Below, in pieces: positions 33,198 through 46,399 of a stretch of 64,000 nt of DNA. A program made the translations under genes and the position numbers. The notes under the pieces were generated by a model that was given only the letters and a program-made list of their open reading frames with translations, did not search any database and was not told the DNA's origin. The stretch is from Cryptomeria japonica. Lineage: Eukaryota; Streptophyta; Pinopsida; Cupressales; Cupressaceae. Positions within the stretch are counted from its first letter, which is position 1. Each line of letters begins with the position of its first letter. The DNA is taken from positions 187,495,449 to 187,559,448 of the forward strand of contig NC_081411.1 in the NCBI RefSeq assembly GCF_030272615.1. The letters are read 5' to 3'.

Positions 33198-34828
33198 TGT
33201 TGGCATTATGTGAACCGGTATGTGGACATAATGACATTGTATGTTGTCATTGATGTCAATATGTTGAAGAGGTATGAACCAGCATATGTGAGAACTGGTA
33301 TAACACTATGAACCGACATTTGTGCCAAAGTGAAGTGGTGTGCTTGTTCAAGATGAATCTGCATATGGTTATGGGAACTAGCATATGTGAGAACCGGTAT
33401 AACACTGTGAACCGACATTTGTGCCAAAGTGAAGTGGTGTGCTTGTTCAAGATGAACCGGCACATGGAAGCGTTGTATGACTACCGGTTGGTAGTCTCAA
33501 CTTCAGGGTTTCCAATTGAAGTGCTTCAAGCCTATATGGCTCAATCAGTGATCTTTATGTAATGAGTAAGCAGTATATCAAAGAATAGATCGTGTTGCCA
33601 CGTCAGCCTTGCGTGTGTGAAGGATCTTGCATGAAGAAGACTATCCCTATCTACCTCGGGAATGTGCGAAGTTTGTAAATGATGAAAATGCGTGATGGAT
33701 TATCAGCGGCCATGAAATCAGTGGATAATGAACGATGGAGAATGTCTTGAGATTTATTCAAGATCTGCTGCATTTAATACAGTATGATCAACGATCAGGA
33801 TTGAACTGTTTGAATTCCTTAACCTAATAGGTCTAGGGTTTAGGGTTTATGCTACCGACATGTCTATTGTCCTATAAGGTTGATGTTGTGATTATTTTAG
33901 AGGTGGTTGGCAAAAGCTATGTGTGAGTATCCAAGAGAAGGGATACAAGATCCTTGCCAGACTAGAAGAGAGAAGTGATACCTGCAGAGTGTAAGTGCAG
34001 AAGGTGAAGAGGAGCTTAAGCAGATCTGCATTGGCATTGAGTGCTGTTACCAAATCATTGTAATACCTATTGATCTCTAACCACCTCAACAGTTGGAAAA
34101 TCCCCTAACAGGGTAGCCTTAACCGACTTGATGTAAATCCCTTAACAGGGTAACTCAAAGTTATTGAGATTTGGAAAGCTAGAGAGCTTTGGAAATCCTT
34201 TAGCTATTGAGTTCTTGAAATCCTCTAACAAGGTACCTTTAACAGGATTTAACCCTTAACCGGGTATTGTAACCATCCCTTAATCGGGTGATCTCTAACA
34301 AGATCGGTTCCTAGCAGAACCTTTTGTAATGTCTTTAACTGGACAAGGCTTCTAACAGAGCGGATTTCCAAAGAGTTCAACAACAAGCTTGTGGGTATTC
34401 ATCCCCACTGTGGTTTTTCCCAATTGGGTTTCCACATGAAAAATATGTGTGTCATGTGTGATGCTTTTATCTTGTGATGCTTTGTTATTACCTGTTAAGC
34501 ATATGATGGTTCTATGTTTTATGCCTGTCAATAAAACATGTTGAACTAGTTGTTGTGAAGATATGATGATAGATTACCTGTTCATACATAAGGGTGAAAT
34601 GGTAGTGTAGTTTTGAGTTGAGTGGAAAGCTCAGTGAGTAACGAGTTTATGATTGTTTTAGTTGTTCTGAGTTTTACCGGTTGCACTCTATTTCAAATCG
34701 GTGTCACTGTTTGCCAGTCATTTGGAGTGATTGTTGCTAAACCGGTTTAGGTCTGTATTTTGTCTATACTGATTCACCCCCCCCTCTTAGTACCGGTTTG
34801 GTACTATTCATTCATCATTGAGTTATCA
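33198..34828 (+). mobile_element. Solo LTR, 1,631 bp, with target duplication ATTAG
   Basis: Starts TGTTGGCATTATGTGAACC and ends TTGAGTTATCA, flanked by ATTAG at 33193-33197 and 34829-34833. Near its end it has the plant copia U5 signature (CCCCACTGTGGTTTTTCCC ... GGGTTTCCACAT) and a GATTCACCCCCCCC tract at about 34766. It shares repeated AACCGGGT/TCTAACAGGG sub-motifs with the LTRs of copia C. No internal region follows, so it is the product of LTR-LTR recombination. ORFs in it are incidental. Confidence 0.88.
33277..33470 (+). repeat. Tandem duplication inside the solo LTR, period 99
   Basis: Two near-identical units, each with AGCATATGTGAGAAC(T/C)GGTA, CGACATTTGTGCCAAAGTGA and TGGTGTGCTTGTTCAAGATG. 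Confidence 0.85.
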
Positions 34829-34833
34829 ATTAG

Positions 34834-35780
34834 GGTGTCTCAACCTTATAATATTCTAGCATTCATTTATGTAATTTTTTTTATTTATTTATATCTATTT
34901 TGTGTTCATCTTATGATGTCACTTTTTGGGACCTAGCTCAATGAGTTGGAATCCTACTTGGAAGATGATTAGGATGAAATGCAAGTTAAATTTGTGGAAA
35001 TAGTAATCCCACTTTGTGCATCACCCACTATGAAGCTAATTTTATGGCACATATCAAGATGTAAGATTCTATGACAAATTATGATGGATTGTGACAAGAT
35101 CATATCATATGACAAATTATGATTGTCTAAGAGTTAAAAATGGAAATGACTATGATAGGTGGGATGTGTGTGCTTGTAAGGGGTATGCATGCATGTAGGT
35201 GTTGTGAATGTTAGGTATGTAGATTCCATGCACGTAAAGGTTCTATTTTTAGGCACCCAAATTATCCCATGTGGCAATCTATGGCATCCAATTTTGAGAA
35301 GTGTATTTTGGCATTGTAAAGTTATAATTTAGAGACCTGTGAAATAGTTTGTTTGAAGTGTTTTTGTTGGTACTATCACGCTATTGGAATTACTCTAGAA
35401 GTCATCTTATTGTTAAAGATTCTTGAAATAACTTAGCTTTGAGTTTGTCATGTAACCACTTTGTTTATAGATAATATATTTGATTGGGGTTTTGGAGTGT
35501 GGTTTTTTTCTACCAAAAGGACTTTCCCCACATAAATAATTGCCTTGTGGTATCATAATTATTTTGCATGTTTTATTTTATCATTTTGCGTCTCTACATT
35601 GTGATTGTTTGAGGGTTTTTTTAAAAATGCACTATCTCTCCTCAATAGATTGGTGTAGGAAGATATTTTTTCTTACCTTACCTCCTTTTAGCTAGTATTA
35701 GAGCTTGGCCAATTTTGGTCCCATTATTGGGTAGAGGGTTCTTTGTACTAATCTTCATTTGAGTGGGATCTTGTTGTAGA
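34834..35780 (+). repeat. Degenerate 5' LTR and PBS of copia D
   Basis: A PBS-like TAGTATTAGAGC lies at 35693-35704 followed by TTGGCC, and the gag reading frame of the same element resumes beyond element B at 42804. The LTR itself is too eroded to delimit, and its left border is unknown. The insertion point of element B (GTAGA) is 72 bases after the PBS. Confidence 0.5.
35776..35780. repeat. Target-site duplication GTAGA of element B, left copy
   Basis: GTAGA at 35776-35780 recurs at 42799-42803 directly after the right LTR. Confidence 0.88.
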
Positions 35781-36766
35781 TGTTAGAGTCAAGGAACACT
35801 GTGGGGGGGGGGGGCGGGTGAATCAGTGTTCTGTCGGAAATCAAATTCACAAACTTATTATTTATCCATCGGTTAGCAATGAATAACAGTAAAGAACATA
35901 AGCAGGCAATAAATAAACCATAGATCCACAAAACCAGAATTTTTATGTGGAAACCCGAAAAGGGAAAAACCATGGTGGGACTGGAACCTACAATATTAAT
36001 ATACGATGGCTAGGAGTACATAAATATTACATAGATGGGGAATGCACTTGCATTCAGGCTCATTGCCTAGAGCTCATTGCTCAATTATAATGACCCGGAA
36101 GGCTACAACCTTTAGGGAAGTCTCACTGACATACAATTTGATTACAATGAGGAAAAATAATTAAAGAACTCTGAAATAGTATCTAACAATGCAAGAATGA
36201 GTTCCGGCTAAGCACAAGATCTCTGACTGTACTCGCTCTACAATATGCTTTGTTTTTGTCTTAGTCAGCTACCAGATCACTTAGGAATCATATGCGTAGG
36301 TGAAACTGGTCTCAATCACACCAAAACAGATCATCACACCTATATTACACCAAAAGCCAATCACCAATTCAATCTTATATATCTGGTCATATAAAAAATA
36401 ATCTCCTCCAAGTCGGCTATAAAAAATGTAACGTGTTGTTTCAAGTCAGCTTCAATCTAAAACAAAACATAACATCGGACCAAAACAATTTACCAAAATG
36501 CTTCACCTATGTCGGCCTTATCATTTTCACCTCAAACTTAGTCACCAAAATCACTACAACTACCATAAATCTTTCCAGACCAAAACTGCATTGTTCTTCC
36601 TGAAATATCAGTTAATCAGCTACCTATTAATGCCTACTTTCAGATAAGAAAAATTACGACCGCTGAATCAAATCTCCAAGAAGAGTTGCCATCAATGACA
36701 ACCCTAAACCAATAATCAACCACCAAAAATCACCAGAGACCACTGGATGAGTGTCAATTGCCAATA
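35781..36766 (-). repeat. 3' LTR of element B
   Basis: TGTTAGAGTCAAGGAACAC ... CAATTGCCAATA on the plus strand. Contains a G-run at 35803-35815, and the copia U5 signature TTTTTATGTGGAAACCCG ... GGGAAAAACCATGGTGGG on the plus strand. Confidence 0.88.
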
Positions 36767-36778
36767 ATCTCCCCCTTT
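36767..36778 (-). other. Polypurine tract of element B
   Basis: AAAGGGGGAGAT on the minus strand directly upstream of the 3' LTR start. Confidence 0.75.
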
Positions 36779-36969
36779 GGCATTGATGGCAACACTTGTG
36801 AAAAATGACTAAGTGTTAAGCACTGTACACCGGTTCAAAAGAATTTATAAGACTCCCCCTTAGACAAAGAATTGCACTCTTCAATACATTTTTCATCATT
36901 CCTCCCCCCTTTGACAGCAATGCCAAAGATGGGGTGTTGTCCAAAATTTATATACAGATGACAAACACT

Positions 36970-39900
36970 TTACAAATACTTGAAGAGGTCAGCATAAATA
37001 GTCTTCAAAAATCCTAGGTGAGTATCCCACCCACTCTTCAAGTTGTCCAAAACTATAATGAATACACTAAATATAGTGGCATGAATTTGTAACTCTCTCA
37101 AATTAGATGATAAAGGCGAGGTCATCTCCTTCATACAATCCACCTTATTACTTAATATAGTGTCCAACTGGGTGGCAATTAGGTTCCGGAGTTCACCTAC
37201 TTCTCTCAAAATTTTCTCGTTATCCACTTGAAGGCTTGAGATCTAATCATTTAAGGCTATAATTTGTCCTTCAATACTTCTAGTTAGAGTTGCAAAGGAC
37301 TGAGAAATTCCAGCAAGCTTACCATGGCAAACACCTATCTACTTATCAATATCAACAATGAACTTAGACAAACTTAGGCAAGATTTAAACAATTTACTGG
37401 CTTTTGACAATGTGTCTGAAATAATCTGCAATCTCTTATTTAATCTCACTCTATCATCTTCAATCATTTTCTGAAATGTTTGTTTCCTAACATCCTTGAG
37501 CTTATCCAAAACTTTATGTGAAGTCATCTTCTCCAAAGAATCAAAACTGGTATTTACACTATCAATTAACTGTAACAATTCACCATAGGGGTTGTTAGTT
37601 GAATCTAATTGTACATTAGTGGCCACCTTCTGCAAAGCATCTATAGACATCAAAATTAGCTTTTTATCCTCTGATTTAGACTTCACCAAATCTTGGTTAG
37701 CCTGAGCTTGTACAACAACTACGAGCATGAGCTTCTCAATAGGAGACATCTTCCCAAGATCAATAGAACCATCAAGATTAATGGGAATCTAAGGCGGGGT
37801 CCCTAAAACTGGAGGAGTGACAATTGTCAGATCAGCTATACTTTTGCCTTTGGCAACCTCAACAACCTTAGTCTCTGTTGTCTCAACATCCTTCTTCTCT
37901 CCCTTGTCGCTTATATCTGTTGCACCGATATCGCCACTTGGTGCAGTATCAACTTGTTGGATCTTAGGGGTTGCAGAGCTATCTACCACTAGAGGATCAT
38001 CACTAGTCTCAACATCTAGTGGAGTATTACCTTGGTCTTCCAACAGACTGAGTTTCAACCTTCTGACTTTCAGAAACACCTTGCTTATCTTCCAGCTAAG
38101 ATGGCTTGAATGCATCCTTGTATAGAGGGTCATTTACAATTATCTTCCTCCATATCTCCTCTATCTCTTTCCTCACCTCTTCTACATTTCCAATCATCAA
38201 TCTGTTAATCTCGTTTTTACTTCTAAATTCCTTCTTGTTTGTCTCTTCAATTAGCCTCTTTGCTTCACTTTGTGAAACACAGGTGCAAACATTTATTAAT
38301 TCTGTTTCTTTCATCTCCTTGTCAATCTTACTTGCATTCATTCTTCTTGCATTAATCAGACTGTACAAGTCTTTTGGAGTGGACTTTTGCAATTCAATTA
38401 ATATTTTACTAAAATTGTGCAGATATAATACAATTGTTTCTTCAATTTTTCTCTTATCTCCTTCAACAAAATTTCCATAACATGCTCAAAGATTCTTCAA
38501 ATTACCATCAACTATTCTCTCATCAATTAACTGATTTGTTGTCAATGAGGGAACAGATTCAGATTTACCTTGTTGTGTATCAGACTCAGATTGATTCTTG
38601 ACTTTCCTTTCTCTCTTGGGCCTTGCAGTAGGAACATGATCTGATTTTTCCTTTTTGCTTTGTTGGGCTCCATTGGACTACGAATTCCTCACCACTCTGA
38701 CAAATTGTCCCTTCTTCTTTGCCTTTCCTGCTTCCTCCTTAGACTTAGTTTCTGAGGCCACCAAAGATACTGCAACATAGGTTCTTTTAGGCTTCTCCTT
38801 CCGCTTTAGTACACCTTTCCCGTATGGGCTAGGTTTTGCAGGTTGGGCTACCAGAGCAGGAGAAAACTTAGTCTCCTTCTGTGCATGACTTTCCCTTGCT
38901 TTCTTCACCACCTCCTGGGTGAAACCCATCTGAACTGCCACTTCCTCTGCCATCTTAGTAAATTTTCTTTTCTGGGCAGGAGTAGTAAATTGCATGTGCA
39001 AACCGAGGTCTTTCTCATTGTAAGTCCCAAATCTCCCTTCCTTGGGATCCACCAGTTGAATCAGTAGGTGTGGGGCATATGCCTCAAGTGTAACAGAGTC
39101 AACTTCATACCCCATGGGCTGATCCATACTATCCGAGGCTCCACTACTTCCATTTGACATTGATCCTTATCGACCATGAAACAAATTATTTTCTCATAAT
39201 TTTCTACAACCTCCTCGGGGATCCTCTCCTTGCTCTTCATTGCAACTTGGAAGGTTTTGAAATATCCCCAAAGAGAAAGTATCCTCAATGTCACATTTCT
39301 AACTCCCCATAATCCTTTCTTGATCTACATGGCCACTGGTCTGTCATAGGCCCATTGGACCATTAGACCTTATCTTTTATATCGGGTATCTCATTCGAGA
39401 AGTACAAATCCAAGCACATAAGAAGTGAACCATATTTAAATGTGTTCTTTTTGTCTTGTTTGATCTTCTTCAAATTTCTCAGTAATTCATTCAGGAGGGT
39501 AGTGCACAAGTCGTACCTTTTATCATCCTTAAGCATCTAGTATGCAGAGTAAATAACAGTACTAAAAACAAAGTTGTACCTACTGGATTGGTAAACCTTG
39601 TAACCGACTACCATTGATGAAAACTTTATATCATTATCCAGAATGTTATTAATGGTCATGGCTAGACTATCAAACTTGGAACCCATGGTGGCTATCACGG
39701 TGTCATTTGATACTTTCCTCAAATTGGGCACATCATCGATTTCTGCTAGGCCAGTTACGGCTTGGATTGCCTGCTTGGTGATTTTGTGTGGCCTATCAAG
39801 TCATATAAATTCATCATGTACATGGCTAAGAATGTACCAAATCCATTCTGCCTCATCGAATAATGGAAAATGCATGAACTATGAGAAACCCTTGTCTTGA

Positions 39901-40173
39901 AGCACCTTGTATTCTAGTTTCAGATTTCCCAAACCATCAGCCAAATGCTTGTTGTAAAGATCCAACATATTTGTGTTTCCAAGCTCCTCGAGATCGCAAT
40001 GAATGTAAGTCCTACCTAATGTCTTCTTTGTAGAGAACATTATAGGGAATGGATGAAAAAGCACCTTTTGGATCATCCTCAACCGACTTAAAAGGGTGTT
40101 TCTTGAAGACTGGTCGGGCCCTATCCTTAATCTCAACCATCAATGGGGTAGCAACACCAGAAGCTGAAGCCAT
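36970..40173 (-). pseudogene. ORF-X: large uncharacterised protein of element B, broken by stops and frameshifts
   Basis: An ATG at 40173 (MASASGVATPLMVEIKDRAR) starts about 400 bases after the gag stop. Open blocks in mostly consistent order run to a stop at 36970: 40173-40012, 40136-39879 (frameshift), 39731-39537, 39294-39061, 39160-38678, 38392-38096, 38133-37789, 37749-37339 and 37227-36970. The N-terminal third has a globular look (RPHKITKQAIQAVTGL, then SMVVGYKVYQSSRYN). The middle is Lys/Glu-rich and basic (GKGVLKRKEKPKRTYV near 38820). The C-terminal third is acidic, then helical and probably coiled coil. No RT, integrase, protease or transposase motif is seen. I recall similar anonymous proteins from conifer repeats but cannot verify this. 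The function is unknown. Confidence 0.6.
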
Positions 40174-40576
40174 TTCAAATGCTAGGGTTTGCATAAATAG
40201 AAAGCTTGAACAAATAAATACCTTGCTACACAACCAAACATTGAAATTCGCTTAGGAGTCACTAAAATCGCTTGTTGGAGTTGCTGAATTGCTTTTCTCT
40301 TCTTTGCTCCAATCGCATGATCGCATTGTGACAAATGAAACTTCAAAATGCACTTTTATCTCTCAAAAATCTAATTTTCCACTGTAATAAATGCAGCAAC
40401 TAGTTATCATAATTTTCATGAAATTGCATACCGGAGCATCAAATCCTTCTAAAACTTCTGGATATCATCTACACATATGATTCAATCCTTCTACAACCTT
40501 CCAGAAATGATTACAAACCACCAAAGAGGGGGTTCTTAAAATCTTCATGAAAAGCTCCCCCTAAGGCATAAAGCCC

Positions 40577-41766
40577 TAGTTGTCGAATGAAGATCCTGCA
40601 CCGGATTTGGGTGCAGACCCATTGTCAGCTCTGGATTCATATTTTCTTACCCACATCTTCTCATGCTTCTCCTTGATCTCTTCTACTTTTACTTTTCCCT
40701 TCTCATTTAATTTACTCTTGTCTACCAAAACACTATTATTGCTTTTGCAGTACTTTGCAATGTGACCGGTTTTGTTGCATGCTCAGCAAACAACATTATT
40801 TTGCATAGGTCTGAAGTTCATTTGATTTGGTCTTGTTCTGCAATGATTAGAGATATGTCCAAACATTCCACAAGCATAGCATCTTTTATTTTGAAAGTTA
40901 TTCATTATTGCTCTACACACATTTGACTTGTGACCAAAATTATTGCATATGAAATACTGACTGGTAAAGGTAGGAACATTATTCATGTTGTTCATCCCAT
41001 TATTCATCCTATTTTTTCATTGATTCGGCACATGACCAAATTTATTGCAAGTAAAGCATCTACCATTGAATTTGTGAGCATTAGGTTGTCTTACTGAAGG
41101 ATTATTGCTCTTCTTTTGATCAGGTTTTGCATTGCCTTGTCCAGATCCAGAGGATTCACCTTTGTCAAATCCAAGTCCTTGCATGTCCTTTCCATGCCTC
41201 TGATTATTCAGCATCTCATCAAGCCTTGCTGAGCTATCCTTAAATTTGTCTTTGTACTCATTAGTAGTAGCAAGTTCATCCCTCAAGGGAGAAATCTGTC
41301 TTTGAATTTCTTGACCATTATTTCTTGACTGTGACAACTCAAGCTTCAACTGATCATTCTCATTGGTAAGCCTGAAACATTCATCAGCTCTTTCCTTCAA
41401 TGATTGTGCCATATTTTCTTCATTTTTCTTCCAGTCCTCAATCTCCTTAGTCAGCCTCATCACAATGGATTGCATCTCATTGTTCAAAGCAACATTCTCT
41501 CTTTTAAGCTTGTTAACTTCATCAGCTTTATCAAGGTATTCCATGACCTGATCTTCTTTCTCCTTCAGTTTGTCCATCAATTCTTTCCTCTTCTCTCTAG
41601 AGATGTTTTCTTGATCCTTCAATTCATTGATGAAATCATCAGCAACATTTAGGTTTTTCTTCAAGGTACAGATCTCATTTCTATCTACATCAAGATCCTC
41701 AAGTGCCACACTAAGTTGTCTCTGAAAATTGGAATCCATTGAATCAATCTTCGGGACCTTCCTCAA
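40577..41766 (-). pseudogene. Element B gag remnant: coiled coil plus four CCHC zinc knuckles
   Basis: 41766-41017 encodes about 200 residues of heptad-like Leu/Glu/Lys/Asn helix (likely coiled coil; a plausible start is the MDSNFQRQL Met near 41739). A linker with GLGFDKGESSGSG follows, typical of the gag-protease spacer of plant copia elements. Next come four zinc knuckles: CFTCNKFGHVPNQ (last Cys now TGA), YFICNNFGHKSNVC (first Cys now Tyr), CYACGMFGHISNHC (complete), and C-stop-ACNKTGHIAKYC near 40780. The frame ends with TAG near 40577. Zinc knuckles package element RNA. The usual gag N-terminal domain is missing, because the helix begins almost at the PBS. Confidence 0.75.
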
Positions 41767-41792
41767 GCATTTAAGCTTCCTCAGAGGAACTA

Positions 41793-41805
41793 GACTCTAA
41801 TACCA
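41793..41805 (-). other. Primer-binding site of element B
   Basis: TGGTATTAGAGTC on the minus strand, two bases from the 5' LTR; close to the initiator tRNA-Met type. Confidence 0.8.
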
Positions 41806-41807
41806 AT

Positions 41808-42798
41808 TGTTAGAGTCAAGGAGCACTAAGAAGGGGGGGGGGGGTGAATAAGTGTTCTACTAGAAATCAAATTCACAAACTTATTCTTTATCCATCGGTT
41901 AGCAATGAATAATAGTAAAGAACATAAGCAAGCAATAAATAAACCACATATCCACAACACCGAAATTTTTACGTGGAAACTTGGAAAGGGAAAAACCACG
42001 GTGGGGCTCGAAATCACAATATTCATATACTATGGCCAAGAGTACATAAATATTACATAGATGGGGAATGCACTTGCATTCAGGCTCACTACCTAGAGCT
42101 CACTACTCAATTACAATGACCCAAAAGGATACAACCTTTAGGGAAGTCTCACTGACTTACAATTTGATTAAAATGAGGAAAAACAATTAAAGAACTCTGA
42201 TATAGCATCTAACAATGCAAGAACTAGTTCCAGTTAAGCACAAGATCTCTGACTGTACTCATTCTGCAATATGCTTTGTTTCTATCTTAGTTAGCTACCA
42301 GATCACTTGGGAATCATATGCACACATGAAACTGCGCTCAATCACACCAAAATGGATCACCACACCTATATTACACCGAAAATCAATCACCAATTCAATA
42401 CTATATATCCGGTCATATCAAAAATAATCTCCTCCAAGTCGGCTATCAAAAATGTAACATGTTGTTTCAAGTCTGCTTCAATCTCTAACAAAACATAACA
42501 CTGGACCAAAACAATTTACCAAAATGCTTCACCTTTGTCGGCCTCATCATTTTCACCTCGAACTTAGTCACCAAAATCACCGTAATCACTGAAAATATTT
42601 TTGGACCAAGCACTATTCTTCCTGAAATACCAGTTAATTGGCTACCAGTTAACACCTACTTCTAGATAAGAAAAATTATGACCGTTGAATCAGATCTCCA
42701 AGAAGAGTTGCCATCAATGACAACTCTAAACCAATATTCAACCACCAAAAAACCACCAGAAATCATCAGAGACCATTGGATGAGTGTCAATTACAATA
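41808..42798 (-). repeat. 5' LTR of element B
   Basis: TGTTAGAGTCAAGGAGCAC ... CAATTACAATA; pairs with 35781-36766. A G-run lies at about 41834-41846. Confidence 0.88.
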
Positions 42799-42803
42799 GT
42801 AGA

Positions 42804-44400
42804 GTATTTTGTGACCTAATTAGAGGAAGGAGATGATTAGCACATTTAAAAGAATTGAAACACTCAAGGATAATTTTCACAATGGCAATTTTAAGCTATG
42901 CAAGCTTAAAAAGGAAGATATGCTCATAGACTGAGACCTGTGGGCTACAATATCTAATGTCAAACCTACCCATATGAAATAAGAAGATTGAGAATCAGTG
43001 GATTGAAAAGCCAAGGGTCTCATAAGGTTCTATTTGGTAGACTCTATTTTATGTCTAGACTGTCTATGAAGATATTACAATAAAAAAACTATGGAAGAAT
43101 CTTGAATATGCTTATCAAAATAAATCCTTGGTGAACAAGTTATTCCTAAGAAACAAGTTACACTCTCTAAGGATGGGAGATGGAGCATCTATAGTTGATC
43201 ATTTAAATACATTAACTTGCTTGTTGCCTAGTTGGGTTATGTTGGTGTGAAAACATAGGGGGGTTAATTTCATGATTTTTCTTTGTTGGTTGCCATATTT
43301 GTGGGAATACTATTTGAAGAGGTGTGGAAAAACTTTCAAAATAATTGAGGAGACTCTTACAATTTGAGGTATATTAAAGAAGAAGGGAAAGAAGAAGGAC
43401 AAGAAGAAAGAATAATCTAGATCTAAATCTCATGAGAGATATGTCTCTTAGAAAGTTCAAGGTGAAATGTTGGAATTGTTGCAAACTATGGAATTTTCAA
43501 AAAGAGTTAAGAAGGAGAAAAATAAGAATACCTTTGATTTTGATTTTTGACAAATCCTCTCAAAATGATGGTGATGCTTTAATCACAACCTTGGCAACTC
43601 ACGCATCTGAAAAATATGTGGCTTATTAAATTTGGTGAATCTTTCCACATGATCTCACATAGGGGTTCAATTTCTAAGTATGAAATAATTTAATATTGGG
43701 AAGGTGTACTTGGGTGATGAAACTCATCTAAAGGTATTTTTTCATTGAAGAGTATTGATCATATTCCTTTATGGTAGAGTGAAATGGATCAATGTTGTTT
43801 TGCATATCTTAGATTTGGCATGAAACCTAGGTTCTATGAGTAATTTGAATGACATGGGTGTGGAGATTATTTTATCGAATGGAGGATATAAGATAGTGAG
43901 CTATGGTGCTTGGCAAGGGTGTTTGGATCAACACTCTATTTTAGCTAGTTCCATGCATGGTTCAATTTAATAATTCTTCTATTGGTTCAAAGAAAAGATT
44001 TTTAGAGTCTTCATAGTCACCCTTATAAATAGTAGTGAAGAAATGTGTTGCACCTAATTCTCATGGTCATGCTAAATATGAGTAACTAAGGGTGCTCATT
44101 CCTTGGAAATGAAGCCTCTTGTTAAGAAGACAATGTTGTGGCACTAAAGACTTGGTCATATTCCAATGAGACCTGCCTTAGATCCCTCAAGCCTCTTGTT
44201 GAGAAGACAAGGTTGTGGCACTAAAGACTTGGTCATATTGGTGAGACCCATCTTAGATCCCTAAAAAATAAAATCCTCATTAAAGAGTTAGATGATTGTA
44301 ATATTTTGATTATCGTGAATATTGTATATGTGGAAAGAAAACTCATGTAATTTTATTGCAACTATCAAAAATCTTCTAGGGTGTTGTATCAAATACATTT
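42804..44400 (+). pseudogene. Copia D gag, protease region and pre-integrase fragment
   Basis: After element B the plus strand opens with ATG at 42833 (MISTFKRIETLKDNFHNGNF), and shifted frames give LCKLKKEDMLI, KAKGLIRFYLVDS, LSKDGR and LGYVGVK, the usual gag order of this copia group. A Lys-rich linker follows near 43380-43420, then FNIGKVYLGDETHL (after the protease) and RVKWINVVLHI. Around 44135-44350 there is the pre-integrase motif WH-RLGHIPMR and a later zinc-like CEYCICGKKT. A segment of about 75 bp is duplicated in tandem at 44118-44264. Integrase core, RT and 3' LTR are not found. Many stops. Confidence 0.6.
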
Positions 44401-45070
44401 TAATGTATTGAAAATTTTGATTTTAGAATTACGCTATCCCCAAAATTAAAAAAATCACTGAGAAAATCCCTAATTATTTTTTGTGTGTTTCCAAAAATAT
44501 AATTTTTTTTTGAAATGCTCTAAAAAATGTAGCTTGTAGAATGAGCTTATAAAAATCTCTAAAATTGAAATAAGTTACTCTGAATTTTTATCACCACTTC
44601 AATTTTTAATATCCAAGCATATCTTAAAAAATGAGGATGAAAATCTATTCTTGAAACTCCTTAAAAATACTTCAAGTAACATTTAGTATAGATTGTAGAT
44701 GATTCAATATGTTCTTGATCAACCTTTAGAATTAAAAAAAACTACAAATAAGAGTTTGATAGCTTAACCTCTTAATTTTTTTAAAAAAATACCTTGTTTT
44801 TTGTCTATAGATGCCAAGATCATGCTTTGATACAACTTGTCATTTTAAATTAATTGCACAAAAGAATAATAGAATAAGAATAATTAATGAGTACTTGATA
44901 ATGTTTAATAATAAGAAGCCAATTCAAGGAAAAATGCTCTAAAAGTACATCTTATAAGAACATAAATTATAATATTAAATGATAAAAAAAACCTCTACAT
45001 CTACATATATCATACTTATATCATGGATGTCATCCATGATAACCTAACTACCCATATAATACTGTATGAC
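44401..45070 (-). repeat. Old copia LTR and PBS remnant, related to 24600-25400
   Basis: Around 44812-44835 the minus strand reads GACAAGTTGTATCAAAGCAT, an LTR end followed by a TTGTATCAAAGC PBS. Flanking blocks (ATGCCAAGATCATG, ACCTAACTACCCATATAA) match 25072 and 25300 in the same orientation. Confidence 0.42.
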
Positions 45071-45417
45071 TGATTCAATCAACAAGTTGGGTTATAGCAC
45101 AACATGACAAAAAAAAATAGACAGTCAAAGAGCAAATTGAAGATTAAGATGCCATTGTGTAACTAAAGATCGGTTCACACCAACATAGATGTGACATGAA
45201 AATTTGGAAGCTTTCAAAAGAAAATCAGGTTGGGAGAATGTATAATTTTTTAACTTCAAGTAGGATAGAAACATAATGAAATTACTACTTTTGATGACAT
45301 TCATGACTAGTACGAAGACAAGTTGCAAGAGAGGACACTGTCTTTCCATATTGATGAAGCAAATATTGAAAAAAGTTAGAACTTGTTATTAAAATACATA
45401 GTAAGAAAATGAAGAGA
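45071..45417. other. Unassigned sequence
   Basis: No feature recognised. Confidence 0.4.

Positions 45418-46399
<982 letters not shown>

Larger units (their letters stand above)
35781..42798 (-). mobile_element. Element B: non-autonomous copia-type LTR element carrying ORF-X
   Basis: 7,018 bp with LTRs of 986 and 991 bp, target duplication GTAGA, an initiator-Met-like PBS (41793-41805) and a PPT (AAAGGGGGAGAT, 36767-36778), all in minus-strand order. The interior (5.0 kb) holds a gag C-terminal remnant (40577-41766) and a separate frame of about 1,068 codons (36970-40173). No integrase, RT or RNase H motif is present in any frame. Its PPT matches that of copia C (54147-54161), and both LTRs begin T(G/A)TTGG- or T-A-T-T-G-like, suggesting that it was mobilised by a related autonomous copia (inference). 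The LTRs differ at roughly one site in ten over the first 320 bases by eye, so it is not recent. Confidence 0.88.

Noticed and set aside
33206..33463. ORF with two repeats of HLEQAHHFTLAQMSVHSV
   Set aside because: Antisense reading of the 99-bp tandem duplication in a solo LTR.
35803..35815. G-run as a sequencing artefact
   Set aside because: The same run occurs at the same place in the partner LTR (41834-41846) and as C-runs in other families, so it is probably genuine, although its exact length may be uncertain.
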